The position numbers and the translations under genes are program-made. Under the pieces are notes generated by a model. It ran no database searches. It was not told the DNA's origin and was given only the letters and a program-made list of their open reading frames with translations. A stretch of 64,000 nt of DNA, taken from NCBI RefSeq assembly GCF_900111115.1, contig NZ_FOGD01000001.1, forward strand, positions 186,001 through 250,000. The letters are read 5' to 3'. This DNA is from Giesbergeria anulus (lineage in GTDB: Bacteria > Pseudomonadota > Gammaproteobacteria > Burkholderiales > Burkholderiaceae_C). Shown here piece after piece: positions 45,460 to 55,032 of the stretch. The number at the start of each line of letters is the position of its first letter. Position 1 is the first letter of the stretch.

Positions 45460-46761
45460 ATGAAAAGCGCCCTCTTTATTGATTTTGACAACGTCTACAG
45501 CGCCCTGCGCCGTTTGGATATCCACTATGCCGAGCGTTTTGCTCGCCAACCGATAGACTGGCTGCACTGGCTGACCGATAGCCTGCCCCTGCCTGCCCAT
45601 GCGCCCCCCGGTGCCAAAGGCCGGCGTTTGCTGGTGCGTCGTTGCTATTTCAACCCGCATGTTTATCAGCGTTTTCGGCCCCATTTCAACCGGGCCGGAT
45701 TTGAAACCATTGATTGCCCGCCCATGACCACTGAGGGCAAGACCAGCACCGACATCCACATGGTGCTGGACATGGTTGATCTGCTGCAGCACGAAACGCG
45801 CTTTGACGAGTTCATCGTTTTTTCTGCGGATGCCGACTTTACCCCGGTGCTGCGTAAGCTGCGCCGCAGCGACCGACGCACCACCGTGCTGGCTGTAGGG
45901 TTTCCGTCGGCGGCCTACCAGGCTTCGGCAGACTTATTGATCGATACCGATGTCTTTGTGCGCGATGCCTTAGGCGAAGCCGAAGAGCACAGCGAAGCCC
46001 CGCCCTTCGCCCCCGCTGCGCGATCTGGTGGCTATCAGCCAATGGGCCACTGGACACCGGTAGAAACGACACCCCTGCCGGCCAGCGCGGTAGACCCGGT
46101 AGAGTGGAACGATATCCGCACTTTGGCTACACAAATCATTCGCCATGAAGTGGCTGCTTCCGATTTGGCAGTACCCTTGGCGCGCATGGCCAGCCGTCTG
46201 CCCGCACAGGTACCGGGGCTGGATGGCAGCAGCTGGGCTGGATTGGGCAGTTTCCGGCGTTTTATCGAAACGCTAGTGCTGTCACCGTTGTTGCTCGATT
46301 GGTCGCATTCTGGCGGCTATCTCTACGATCCCCAGCGCCATGACCGCCCGGTATCCCCTGCTGGCAGGGATGGCACCCTAGATAGTGCCGATCCGCCTTT
46401 GCTGCGCCAAGTCTGCGATGCCACCGAGGCCCCGCGCTTAGGCCGCTTAGAGTTTCGACGCCTTTGGCAAGCTATTGCCACCGACTTGGCCGAGCAGCCC
46501 TTCCATTTGCGCGACACCGGCAAACGGGTACGCGATCTGTGCCGTCTAGCGCAGTGCGATATCAGCCGCGAAGATGTGAACTGGGTACTGCGTGGGTTGT
46601 TGATGGGGGGGCACCAGTTTGGTCAGGGCCAAGATACCCCGCAAGATTTAGCTTGGCAAATGGCGCACAACCTAGAAAAGCTCTGCGCCCGCGAGGAACT
46701 CTGGCTCGATGAGAGCCAGCGGGCTGCCTTGCGCGATTGGGTGGGTGCCGATCTCGGTTAA
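45460..46761 (+). CDS. NYN-domain protein with LOTUS/OST-HTH-like part
   Basis: 433 residues from ATG 45460. The NYN (PIN-like) nuclease domain spans about 1-170 with the acidic positions in ALFIDFDNVYSALRR, STDIHMVLDMVDLL and VFSADADFTPVLRKLRR. Two later regions (DGSSWAGLGSFRRFIETLVL near 260, and EDVNWVLRGLLMGGHQFGQG near 380) look like OST-HTH/LOTUS-type RNA-binding winged helices. Such proteins are predicted RNases. It follows the recombinase-like gene by 44 bases and may share a transcript with it. Confidence 0.8.
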   Translation: MKSALFIDFDNVYSALRRLDIHYAERFARQPIDWLHWLTDSLPLPAHAPPGAKGRRLLVRRCYFNPHVYQRFRPHFNRAGFETIDCPPMTTEGKTSTDIHMVLDMVDLLQHETRFDEFIVFSADADFTPVLRKLRRSDRRTTVLAVGFPSAAYQASADLLIDTDVFVRDALGEAEEHSEAPPFAPAARSGGYQPMGHWTPVETTPLPASAVDPVEWNDIRTLATQIIRHEVAASDLAVPLARMASRLPAQVPGLDGSSWAGLGSFRRFIETLVLSPLLLDWSHSGGYLYDPQRHDRPVSPAGRDGTLDSADPPLLRQVCDATEAPRLGRLEFRRLWQAIATDLAEQPFHLRDTGKRVRDLCRLAQCDISREDVNWVLRGLLMGGHQFGQGQDTPQDLAWQMAHNLEKLCAREELWLDESQRAALRDWVGADLG

Positions 46762-47206
46762 GTTAAGTCGGCCACCAATACGAAACCGAAGCTGCTTCCA
46801 GAGCAAACCCATGCCATGCTCCAGCGGGTGTGAAATTTTGAACACTGCGTGTTTTGTGGCTATTTAAAAATATTGAATGGTAATCGTTATCATTTGATTA
46901 GAATGCTGGTTTCAGCCAGTAGTGCAGCCCACTGAGACCGGGCACCGGACCACCCGGCTCGCCCGCACTCCCCTCCTGCCAGCCAGCCAACGTTCAAGCC
47001 AGGGTGCCATGCACCCTGCGCCACGCCAGTGCGTGGCATTCTTCGTGGGGCTGCGAGCCATAGGTTTGCCGCCTTCGTTTTTTGGGCCTGGGAGTGATTG
47101 ACATGCACCATCACCGAGACCGTCTGGCATCGCTTATCGCACCAGTGCGGGATGCTGGTACACCACACTGCAACGGTATGCGCCCTGATGTGGGATACGA
47201 CCGATC
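46762..47206. other. 445-bp intergenic region ahead of the first iron operon
   Basis: No gene is supported here. The first part is AT-rich and contains a Fur box at 46876-46894. The following 300 bases are GC-rich and contain short inverted repeats but no clear terminator or riboswitch. They would form a long 5' leader of the DUF3649/PepSY operon if transcription starts near the Fur box. Confidence 0.6.
46876..46894. promoter_or_regulatory. Fur box
   Basis: AATGGTAATCGTTATCATT is close to the Fur consensus and nearly palindromic (one mismatch in the inner 17 bases). It lies upstream of the DUF3649-PepSY-DUF3325 genes, so these are likely repressed by Fur with iron. Confidence 0.75.
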
Positions 47207-47515
47207 ATGAAAGCGACACACCCTATTTGGCGCTATCGTTTGGTCGTTGTTTCCCGCACTCTGGCCGCTATTGCTGGTGGCTATGCACTAGCGGCTGGAG
47301 TTTCCGCCGCGTTATCACTGGGGTTGGTACAGTTTATGCCTCGCGTCGAAGCTGTGTTGACTGCCACCATGTTGGCGTGGCTGGTCTATGCTGTGGCTGT
47401 GGGCTGGGCGTTTTATGCGCGCACGGCCTGGGGTGCATGGGGAGGAACGCTGCTGCCCGCCTTAGTGCTGGGTGCAGGTGCCATGATGCCCCAATGGATG
47501 AAGGCTGCTTCATGA
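47207..47515 (+). CDS. DUF3649 inner-membrane iron-uptake protein
   Basis: 102 residues with three membrane segments (ALAAGVSAALSLGLVQFM; VLTATMLAWLVYAVAVGWAF; GAWGGTLLPALVLGAGAMMP). The start, RYRLVVVSRTLAAIAGGYAL, fits DUF3649 proteins, which accompany PepSY-TM and DUF3325 proteins in Fur-regulated operons. Thought to help siderophore-iron handling at the inner membrane; exact role unknown. Its stop overlaps the PepSY start (ATGA). Confidence 0.8.
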   Translation: MKATHPIWRYRLVVVSRTLAAIAGGYALAAGVSAALSLGLVQFMPRVEAVLTATMLAWLVYAVAVGWAFYARTAWGAWGGTLLPALVLGAGAMMPQWMKAAS

Positions 47516-49266
47516 CAGCGACCCTAATCCCCAACATATCGGCACGGCCTGACAGCCACCAAGCACCACCTTCCAGAACACCCAATGACCGCGAGGGGTT
47601 TCGTCAGGCCATGTCATGGTTGCACACTTGGGCGGGTCTGGTTTTGGGCTGGCTGTTGTTTGCCATATTTTTTACTGGGACGTTATCGTTCTTCAAGAAC
47701 GAGTTCAATCTGTGGATGCGTCCAGAGATGTATGGCCTGCCTACCGCTGGTGCAGGGGTGGCACAGAAGTCTTTGGATGCGCTCACACGCCAATCCCCCG
47801 GGCTTACGCAGTGGATCATGCACTTGCCCGATGAGCGCAACCCCGCAGTGAATATTCTGTGGCGCGATACGGGCAATGGCCGCTTCGAAACCCTGCACAT
47901 GAATCCACAGACCGGCGAGGCCATCCAAATGCGCCAGACGATGGCGGGTGATTTCTTCTACCGTTTCCACTTTGAACTACGCACTGCCCAGAAAGGCCGC
48001 TGGGCCCTTGAGGGCCGCTGGGTGGTGGGGGTAGCGACGATGTTGATGTTGGTAGCGTTGATCACGGGTGTGATCACGCACCGGCGAATTTTTAAAGAAT
48101 TTTTTACCTTCCGCCCAGCTAAGGGCGGGCAACGTGCTTGGCTAGATGCACACAATGTCAGTGGTGTACTGGTACTGCCGTTTTATTTGATGATTACGTT
48201 GAGTGGGCTGATGATCTTCCACTCCATGTACATGCCAGCAGGCATTGCCACGGCTTACAAGAATGAAAAAGGGGTGGACTCAAACGCCTACTTTGCCGAG
48301 TTGCAGGGGGAAAAATCTTCCAGTCGACCACGCCAAGGTGTTAACGACAAGGTAGAGCCACTGCCCAGTATTGCATTGCAACCCATCCTTGATGCGGCCA
48401 TTGCTCATTGGGAAGGTGGGCGTATTGGTAGCGTGCAAGCACGCCGTGATGCCCAGGGCCATGCCGTGGTGGAGGTAACACGTCATGAAGGAGACCGCCT
48501 GCAATACCGCCCGCTGCGCCTGTTGTTTGATGCCACCACGGGCCAACAGCTAGACCATGTAAATCCCACCGGCCCAGCAGCCAAGACCTATGGTGTGCTG
48601 TATGGCCTGCACTTGGCCCGCTTTGCCGACACGGGCATGCGCTGGGTGCTTTTTGGCTTTGGGATGCTGGGCAGTTTGATGATTGCCACTGGTATGGTGC
48701 TGTGGTCTGTAAAACGCAGTACCAGAAACCAGACTTCAGTCCACCGTAAGGTAGCTACAGGGGGCGTTGCTGCCAAAGCCCCAGTGGGAGAGCGCCTAGT
48801 GGCAGGCATGAACATCACGGCTTTGGCTGGGTTGCCTTTGGCCTGTGGTGTGTACCTAGCCTCCAACCGATTGTTACCAGTGGACATTGAGGGCCGCGCC
48901 GACACCGAGTTAGCTTGGTTTTTCTGTACTTGGGGTATGACGCTGTTGTGGGCCTTGGTATGCACAGTGCTGCGTCCAAACCGCATGGGCTGGTTTGTGC
49001 CGCTGGGTGCTGCTGCTCTGGTCTGGGCTTTGCTGCCCGTGCTCAACGCCCTAACCACCCAAACTCATCTGGGAGTGACTTTACCTGCCAGAGCATGGGT
49101 GTGGGTCAGCATGGATCTATCGTTTCTGGTTACTGGCATTGTGTGCGGCTGGTTGTCGTGGCGCTTGCGACCTGGCCGTGGGCTTGAAGGCAAGGCCAGA
49201 GCGAAAAAACCAGCGCGTGCAGTAGCTGTGCAGCCATCGGCGCAAGCATCCACTTCGGGGGCTTGA
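47512..49266 (+). CDS. PepSY-associated TM protein (siderophore-iron reductase-like)
   Basis: 584 residues from ATG 47512. Four main membrane segments: WAGLVLGWLLFAIFFTGTLS near 42, the one after RRIFKEFFTFRPAKGGQRAW with conserved His in WLDAHNVSGVLVLPFYLMIT, and several near the C-terminus (from about 435 on). The periplasmic part contains PepSY-like segments (EGGRIGSVQARRDAQGHAVV). Conserved His in HTWAG, HRR and DAHN could hold haem, and the family includes FpvG-like ferric-siderophore reductases. It overlaps DUF3649 and is followed by DUF3325 three bases later. Confidence 0.88.
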   Translation: MTATLIPNISARPDSHQAPPSRTPNDREGFRQAMSWLHTWAGLVLGWLLFAIFFTGTLSFFKNEFNLWMRPEMYGLPTAGAGVAQKSLDALTRQSPGLTQWIMHLPDERNPAVNILWRDTGNGRFETLHMNPQTGEAIQMRQTMAGDFFYRFHFELRTAQKGRWALEGRWVVGVATMLMLVALITGVITHRRIFKEFFTFRPAKGGQRAWLDAHNVSGVLVLPFYLMITLSGLMIFHSMYMPAGIATAYKNEKGVDSNAYFAELQGEKSSSRPRQGVNDKVEPLPSIALQPILDAAIAHWEGGRIGSVQARRDAQGHAVVEVTRHEGDRLQYRPLRLLFDATTGQQLDHVNPTGPAAKTYGVLYGLHLARFADTGMRWVLFGFGMLGSLMIATGMVLWSVKRSTRNQTSVHRKVATGGVAAKAPVGERLVAGMNITALAGLPLACGVYLASNRLLPVDIEGRADTELAWFFCTWGMTLLWALVCTVLRPNRMGWFVPLGAAALVWALLPVLNALTTQTHLGVTLPARAWVWVSMDLSFLVTGIVCGWLSWRLRPGRGLEGKARAKKPARAVAVQPSAQASTSGA

Positions 49267-49269
49267 AAT

Positions 49270-49602
49270 ATGTTTGCGTTTCTTCTGTGTTTTGCCGCTT
49301 GGTCTGCGATTGCATTGGGCATGGATCGCCACCATGAGGATGCCCTAGGCCATGAGGGGACAGCCCAACGCCTAACACGCCTGCGCCAGATAGGCTGGCT
49401 GTTGCTGCTGTTGTCGTTATGGCTGGCGGTAGCCTACCCCGTGGGAGGGGTATCTGCTGCACTGAGCCTGACGGCTTGGATGGTGGCACTGTCTGTTGCT
49501 GCTGTGGCGGTGACGGCCACCATTACTTGGCAGCCACAGCACATCCCCAAAATGGCGGCTGCTGCATTGTTGGCGTGTTTGCTGGTACGGGCCATCGACT
49601 AG
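49270..49602 (+). CDS. DUF3325 membrane protein
   Basis: 110 residues, four membrane segments. FLLCFAAWSAIALGMDRHHE is the usual start of DUF3325 proteins with the conserved His pair, and LRQIGWLLLLLSLWLAVAYP follows. Third gene of the Fur-boxed operon. Function unknown, but the family co-occurs with PepSY reductases and TonB receptors. Confidence 0.82.
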   Translation: MFAFLLCFAAWSAIALGMDRHHEDALGHEGTAQRLTRLRQIGWLLLLLSLWLAVAYPVGGVSAALSLTAWMVALSVAAVAVTATITWQPQHIPKMAAAALLACLLVRAID

Positions 49603-49618
49603 CAATTACATATATAAA

Positions 49619-49637
49619 AAAGAATCATTCTCATTTG
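49619..49637. promoter_or_regulatory. Fur box in the gap before DUF4198
   Basis: AAAGAATCATTCTCATTTG, in reverse CAAATGAGAATGATTCTTT, is a textbook Fur site. It lies in a 314-bp gap (49603-49916) that otherwise holds no gene, upstream of the DUF4198/TonB-receptor pair. Confidence 0.8.
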
Positions 49638-49916
49638 TATTGTAAAATAAAGTTTCCGCAAGCCAGTGCCGACGTATCGACCAAAGGCCATCTAGCGATA
49701 TGGCGTGTTAGCACCGATCACTGCGTGCCTATTTGCGAGTTGTCCCAAGCGGTGCTGCCCATATCGGCCACGCCCAATCTGTGGAACGAAAGCCACTTAA
49801 CGCTTACTTCTAAAGCGTAAGAAGCCATCAAAAAATGAGTTCGCCACCCCGGCACTGCTAGGGGGAATCGTGCGTGCTTTTGTTTTTTTGTTGAAACTCC
49901 TGAAAGGAAGACTTCT

Positions 49917-50642
49917 ATGCCATCGACTCCATTCCTCAAGGCCCGGCTGCTTGGCACTTTGCTTGCCTGTGCCTGCATTACCACTGTTCATGCCCACCAA
50001 GTTTGGCTAGAGAACACCGCAGGCCAAGCCCGGCTGCACTTTGGTGAGTTCAACGACAACCTGCGCGAGACTTCACCTGGGGGGCTGGACAAGTTCAAGG
50101 GCGTGCCTGCACTGGAGCAGCGTGCTGGCGCTGCAACCCAACGGGTGGAGGGGCGGTTAGGTAAGGACTCCTTCAATTACACCTTGACCATGGTTGCAGA
50201 AACTCTGTTTGCAGCCCCCACCTACCCGCTGATCGACCGCAGCAAGCGTAACCTGCCTGCCATGTACTGGCAGCCCTCGGCCCGCTGGGTAGCCAGCCTA
50301 GCGCAGCCGGTGGCACCCACCGCACCATTAGACCTTGTGCCCACGGGCAAACCGGGGCAGTTGAAAGTTTTCTTTAAGGGCTCCCCTTTGGTCAAAGCCA
50401 AGGTGCAACTGGCCGCACCTTCTGGCTGGATGCGTGAGGCTGAATCGGGTGAAGATGGCACGGTAACCTTTCTCACCCCTTGGAAAGGTCAGTATGTGGC
50501 CGAGGTCAAGTACAGCGATAAGGCTCCCGGCGAAGCCCAGGGAGATAAATACGGCGAAGCCAGCTATGTGACTACGTTGACCTTCGTGCTGGCCGATGGC
50601 CTCGGATCTCCCCCACTGCCGCCTGCACCAGCCGCGCACTAA
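49917..50642 (+). CDS. DUF4198 periplasmic protein
   Basis: 241 residues with a signal peptide (LLGTLLACACITTVHA, cleaved before HQVW). AHQVWLENTAGQARLHFGEF is the typical start of DUF4198-type proteins; a beta-rich second half (GQLKVFFKGSPLVKAKVQLA; DGTVTFLTPWKGQYVAEVKY) resembles Ig-like carboxypeptidase-regulatory folds. The N-terminal His suggests metal binding. It precedes a TonB receptor and probably delivers or senses the metal or its chelate in the periplasm. Confidence 0.78.
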   Translation: MPSTPFLKARLLGTLLACACITTVHAHQVWLENTAGQARLHFGEFNDNLRETSPGGLDKFKGVPALEQRAGAATQRVEGRLGKDSFNYTLTMVAETLFAAPTYPLIDRSKRNLPAMYWQPSARWVASLAQPVAPTAPLDLVPTGKPGQLKVFFKGSPLVKAKVQLAAPSGWMREAESGEDGTVTFLTPWKGQYVAEVKYSDKAPGEAQGDKYGEASYVTTLTFVLADGLGSPPLPPAPAAH

Positions 50643-50669
50643 GCCGTTTTGACCAATCCACAGCACATC

Positions 50670-52844
50670 ATGCAATCTTCTATCTCCCTGCCTCGGCCTA
50701 TTCCGCGCACAGCGTTGGCGCAAGCTGTTTTGCTGCTACTGTATGGCGCCTCGGCCCACGCGCAAACCCCACCTACTGCCGAAACCATGCTCACGCCTGT
50801 GACTATCAGATCTGGTGCCGAACAGGAAAACGCCATTACCCCCGTGACTGGCTTTGTTGCCAAGCGCGCGCTCAGTGCCACCAAAACCGACACACCACTC
50901 CTCGAAACTCCACAGGCCATCAGCGTGGTTACACGCGACCAGATGGAAGCGCAAGGTGTGCAAACGCTGCGCCAAGCCACGGCCTACACCGCTGGGGCGG
51001 TGTCCAACTACTTCGACAGTCGGGTTGACAGTTTTAGCGCTCGTGGTGGCACCGTGACGCAGTACCAAGACGGCCTGCTGCGTATTTACGGCACCTACAA
51101 CACGAGCCGCCCCGATCCTTACACACTGGAACGCGTAGAGTTTTTACGCGGGCCTACCTCGGTGCTGTATGGCCAAGGCAGCGTAGGAGGCGTGCTCAAC
51201 CTCACCAGCAAACGCCCGCAGGCCGACACCTTGCGTGAAGTGCAGGTACAGGTCGGCAACAATGCCCGCAAGCAAATCGCCGCAGACCTGACCGGCGCGC
51301 TTGACCAAGAGGGCCAGTGGCTCTATCGCTTAGTGGCCGTAGGCCGCGACAGCGGCAGCCAGCTTGACCATGTGGACGATGACCGCCTAGTGCTCATGCC
51401 GTCGCTTACTTGGAAGCCCAACGCCGCCACCTCGCTCACCCTGCAAGCACTGCATCAAAAAGACAAGAGTGGCTCGCTCATTGGCTTTTTCCCGTGGCAA
51501 GGCACACAGTTGCCTAGCCAATACGGACAGATACCCCGCAACACCTTCATCAGCGAACCCGGTTGGGATGCGTATGACACCACCAACAACTCTTGGGGCT
51601 ACCTGTTCAGCCACCAGTTCAACAGTGACTGGACGGTGCGCCAAAACCTGCGCCGCACCGTGAGCGAGGTTGACTATCGCACCATCTATACCAGCTTCAC
51701 TGCCAATGCTGCCACGGGCCGCCCGGCCCGACCCGTGTTCAACAGCGACAACCGCACTGTCTATCGCGATGCAAGCTGGCAAATCAACGGTGGCCGTATG
51801 CTGTTGGTGGATACACAGATTGAAGGCAAGCTCCACACTAGCAGTGGCACCGAACACACCGTGCTGGCCGGGTTGGATGTACAGCGCAATCAAACCAGCC
51901 AATCGAGTTGGCGCAGCGTCACCGCAGCATTTGATGTGTACAACCCCGTGTACGGTAACTTCAGGCCGCCCACTGCATCGCAATTGATGCGCCAGCCCAA
52001 TGTGGAGCAACGCCAATGGGGCCTTTATGCCCAAGACCAGATCAAGTGGGAGCGCTGGACTGCTACTTTGGGTCTGCGCCACGATAGCGCCCAGACCGAT
52101 ACCGAAGGCCGCCCCGCCGCTGCCATTGACGACAAAGCGTGGAGCAAGCGCGCAGGCGTCACCTATCAGATGGATGGTGGGTGGGCACCCTACGTAGGCT
52201 ACTCTGAATCCTTCCAGCCCTTGGGTGGTGTGGACGTATATGGCACCCCCTACAAACCCCAACGCGGCCAGCAGTGGGAAGCTGGTGTGAAGTGGCAGCC
52301 ACCCGGTCAGGGCATCAGCGCCTATGCAGCCTTGTACCAGTTGCGCGAGAAAAACCGCAAAACCACCGACCCCAGTAACCCGCTCAATAGCCTGCAACTG
52401 GGAGAGGTGAAAGTAAATGGCTTTGAAGCCGAGATGCAAGCGAGCCTAGCCAGCCGCTGGGACATGACCCTAGCTTATGCACTCACTGACGCCAAGATCA
52501 GCCGCAGCAATGCAGGCGATCAGGGGCAATCTGTGGCCAGTGTGCCCAAACACACAGCATCGGCTTGGTTATCCCACCGGTTTGCCAGTGAAGGGCGTGG
52601 CGGCTGGGTAGTGGGTGCAGGCTTGCGCTACACGGGGTCACAATGGAGCGGCACATCTGCGATCAGCACGCCTTCCGCTACTTTGGCCGACGCTATGGCG
52701 GCCTACGATGCGGGCGACTGGCGCGTGGCGTTCAATGTTATCAACCTGACAGATAAGGTACACATCACGCAATGCTTGGCGCGGGGAGACTGCTTTTATG
52801 GACAGGCCCGAACTTATACCCTGACATCGACATATCGGTTCTGA
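50670..52844 (+). CDS. TonB-dependent siderophore receptor
   Basis: 724 residues from ATG 50670. Signal peptide to about residue 31 (ALAQAVLLLLYGASAHA), TonB-box-like LTPVTIRS, then the plug: ETPQAISVVTRDQMEAQGVQ, FSARGG, YTLERVEFLRGPTSVLYGQG and VGGVLNLTSKRPQ. The rest is a 22-strand barrel type ending in TYTLTSTYRF with the terminal Phe. No N-terminal signalling domain, so regulation is by Fur alone. Similar to FhuE/FpvA-group receptors; substrate cannot be told. Follows the Fur-boxed DUF4198 gene. Confidence 0.92.
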   Translation: MQSSISLPRPIPRTALAQAVLLLLYGASAHAQTPPTAETMLTPVTIRSGAEQENAITPVTGFVAKRALSATKTDTPLLETPQAISVVTRDQMEAQGVQTLRQATAYTAGAVSNYFDSRVDSFSARGGTVTQYQDGLLRIYGTYNTSRPDPYTLERVEFLRGPTSVLYGQGSVGGVLNLTSKRPQADTLREVQVQVGNNARKQIAADLTGALDQEGQWLYRLVAVGRDSGSQLDHVDDDRLVLMPSLTWKPNAATSLTLQALHQKDKSGSLIGFFPWQGTQLPSQYGQIPRNTFISEPGWDAYDTTNNSWGYLFSHQFNSDWTVRQNLRRTVSEVDYRTIYTSFTANAATGRPARPVFNSDNRTVYRDASWQINGGRMLLVDTQIEGKLHTSSGTEHTVLAGLDVQRNQTSQSSWRSVTAAFDVYNPVYGNFRPPTASQLMRQPNVEQRQWGLYAQDQIKWERWTATLGLRHDSAQTDTEGRPAAAIDDKAWSKRAGVTYQMDGGWAPYVGYSESFQPLGGVDVYGTPYKPQRGQQWEAGVKWQPPGQGISAYAALYQLREKNRKTTDPSNPLNSLQLGEVKVNGFEAEMQASLASRWDMTLAYALTDAKISRSNAGDQGQSVASVPKHTASAWLSHRFASEGRGGWVVGAGLRYTGSQWSGTSAISTPSATLADAMAAYDAGDWRVAFNVINLTDKVHITQCLARGDCFYGQARTYTLTSTYRF

Positions 52845-52865
52845 AAGCCATCTCTGCTTCATGGA

Positions 52866-53954
52866 TCAGATAGACTGCCAGTGGTTATCCCACTGGTGGT
52901 GGGTGGCAGACACATGTGCATCAGCCTGAAGAAGCATTGTGTCTTGCAAAATTCCTGATTGCCCAGCGGCCAGCCATTGAGCACCGCTCTGGGCCAGTGC
53001 TCCGGCTCCAGGATGAACAATGTTTTTTATCCAGCAACCATCAACGCTGTAGACCGCCACCACACCCGCTTTGGTGCAACTGACGGCAAACCCTGCTCCG
53101 GCTAATGCAATGATGTCGCCGCCATAACCCATAACCGGTGGTTGGTTTCTGGCTGTGCGCAATGCCACACCATCCCATACCGCTAAAACCGGTGCCGTGT
53201 GACGATTGTCCACACCCGGATGTTCTGCTTGGAGGGCAATGCCCAAGCGTTGCGAGGAGGGGTTCCAAGCCAGATGGCGAATGCTCAGCCATCGATCACT
53301 TAAGCGCCACTGACCAAGAATCTCACCATCCAGCGGTGAGAGCGCCACCAGTGAAGCATCTACAGGAAACTGCGTCTGCTTGGTTCTGCCTGACTCGGCC
53401 AAGGTACGAATGCCCCCGTTAGCAACCATCAAAGTACCGGCTCGATAGCGCCCGACCGTGACGGGCAGCGCAAGCAACTGATGGGGGTCTAGCCCTTGGG
53501 TGTCAAACTCATTGATCTTTTCCAATGTCTTGGCATTTCGTACCCCTAATAGTCCGCGCTGCGATTCTTGGTCTGTTTCTGTGCTCCAGAGACATTGCCC
53601 ATCCTGTGATGCTAGGATATGACCGTTGAATCGACAGTCGTCTTCTATCCAGTGCCATTGGGTGGCATGGGTGGTGCTGTTCCAACGCACAATCCAGTCT
53701 CCCGGTCGGCGGGCAACTGCAACTATGCTCCCCGAGGACTCGATCAACAAGCCGTGTGGACGTGTCGGGGTCTCCAGAGACTGCGTAACCGACCATCCAC
53801 GGGTATCAAACTCCAAAATACCGATACGGTATTCGGCCTGTGCTTGCCAAGCCGCCAGCAATCTAGCCGATGGTGTTGACTCTACGGCACCCACCTTGGT
53901 TGCCAACCCCCAAGTTGCCAATATCTGAAGTGCCTGTCTGCGCGATAAGTCCAT
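52866..53954 (-). CDS. DUF1513 periplasmic beta-propeller-like protein
   Basis: 362 residues from ATG 53954, which places an SRRQALQ twin-arginine-like motif at residues 4-10 followed by a hydrophobic stretch, so export may be by Tat. The body has repeated beta-strand blocks (YRIGILEFDTRGWSVTQSLE; PTRPHGLLIESSGSIVAVAR; GTLMVANGGIRTLAESGRTK), as in DUF1513 proteins, which always accompany imelysins and di-haem oxidoreductases. Last gene of a four-gene minus-strand operon; its start overlaps the imelysin stop region (53959) closely. Confidence 0.82.
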   Translation of the reverse strand: MDLSRRQALQILATWGLATKVGAVESTPSARLLAAWQAQAEYRIGILEFDTRGWSVTQSLETPTRPHGLLIESSGSIVAVARRPGDWIVRWNSTTHATQWHWIEDDCRFNGHILASQDGQCLWSTETDQESQRGLLGVRNAKTLEKINEFDTQGLDPHQLLALPVTVGRYRAGTLMVANGGIRTLAESGRTKQTQFPVDASLVALSPLDGEILGQWRLSDRWLSIRHLAWNPSSQRLGIALQAEHPGVDNRHTAPVLAVWDGVALRTARNQPPVMGYGGDIIALAGAGFAVSCTKAGVVAVYSVDGCWIKNIVHPGAGALAQSGAQWLAAGQSGILQDTMLLQADAHVSATHHQWDNHWQSI

Positions 53955-53958
53955 GCTT

Positions 53959-55032
53959 TCAATCGCCGTCGGCATCCGAGAACCCCAAGGGTATATCAAG
54001 CGCCTGTGCCACCTCGTTTTGATACCACAAGGTCACGACTTTCATTTTCTTGGCTATCGCCAAGCATTCGGTCGGGCTAGGCTGTGCTGTCAAATGCTCG
54101 ACGGCCTTGCCTACCTCGCCCAACAGGGCGCTCCAGCGATTGGCGATTGCAAGATGTCCCTTTCCTCGCAGAAGGGCTTCTATTGGGATCAGTTGATTGT
54201 CATGCCGGGGAGGGGCTATTTGTTCTGGTTTGAGCAAAGCTTGTGTACGAAGTGCGTGCCATTGCACTTGCCATTCAAGCACATTGGTGGCCATCTCATG
54301 GCGCGCAAATGAGGCTGTTGCAGCAGCACGGGTACGGGCTTTTTGCAGCGGTTGTTCTATGTGGAGCCAGCGCAGACGCTCCCAACCCCCCAGCCATTGG
54401 TTAATCCATTCGGCCATACTGGTTTGTGTGGTGTCTTCAGAGCTTGTCCAGTCGAAGCTGGCCCATCGGGCAAACTCCTCGCGCAAGATCACCGCCTCGG
54501 CCTCGATGCCCTGCGCCAGCAAAACGATGTAGGAACATAGGTCTGGAGTTAGATTCTGGTAGCGCAAGAGAGCTTCGAGCGCAGGCAAGCCCTTGGCAGG
54601 CGAGCCGATGGACGCCAGCTCTGCCAACGTTTGGGGCTGGCGTGCCAACGCCTTATGCAATAAGGCTGGGCGAGTGGGCCAGAAATCGATCTGGCGTTGA
54701 GATCGGCGCTTCAATATTGGCCCCAGTGCAGGGGTTGCCAGCGCTTGCCATGACATCAAAGTCTTGGCCCATTGCCAACGCAATAATTCCAGTGTCTTTG
54801 GGTTGGCACAATAGCCTGAGGCCACCTCTACCAATATATGGGCCTGTTCTGTAAAAGCTTGGGCCAAGCTGGGCAGATGGATGCGGTAAAGGCCTTGCAG
54901 CGCCTGTGCAGCACTGTAGTAAGGGAAGACAATGGGGGCTGTTGGCTGGGCAAACACTGCGCCCCAAGGTAGCCCTAGGCCGAGCAGCGAGACCTTCAGC
55001 GCTTGACGACGCACCACAGATGCCGGTTTCAT
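53959..55032 (-). CDS. Second imelysin-family protein
   Basis: 357 residues with a signal peptide (LKVSLLGLGLPWGAVFA). The imelysin fold is suggested by helical pairs such as LRWQWAKTLMSWQALATPAL and by AKGLPALEALLRYQ, in which the GxHxxE motif of the family reads G-L-P-A-L-E (His replaced by Pro). FARHEMATNVLEWQVQWHAL belongs to the second half. It overlaps the di-haem protein by four bases. In related clusters such His-less imelysins pair with the canonical one; they probably bind or pass on iron or haem in the periplasm. Confidence 0.8.
   Translation of the reverse strand: MKPASVVRRQALKVSLLGLGLPWGAVFAQPTAPIVFPYYSAAQALQGLYRIHLPSLAQAFTEQAHILVEVASGYCANPKTLELLRWQWAKTLMSWQALATPALGPILKRRSQRQIDFWPTRPALLHKALARQPQTLAELASIGSPAKGLPALEALLRYQNLTPDLCSYIVLLAQGIEAEAVILREEFARWASFDWTSSEDTTQTSMAEWINQWLGGWERLRWLHIEQPLQKARTRAAATASFARHEMATNVLEWQVQWHALRTQALLKPEQIAPPRHDNQLIPIEALLRGKGHLAIANRWSALLGEVGKAVEHLTAQPSPTECLAIAKKMKVVTLWYQNEVAQALDIPLGFSDADGD

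Noticed and set aside
46900-47200. A riboswitch in the leader of the iron operon
   Set aside because: Short inverted repeats occur, but no known riboswitch consensus or terminator/antiterminator pair could be recognised.
51387-52439. A 350-codon minus-strand ORF opposite the TonB receptor
   Set aside because: The receptor on the plus strand is certain; the antisense frame is open because of GC-rich codon use.
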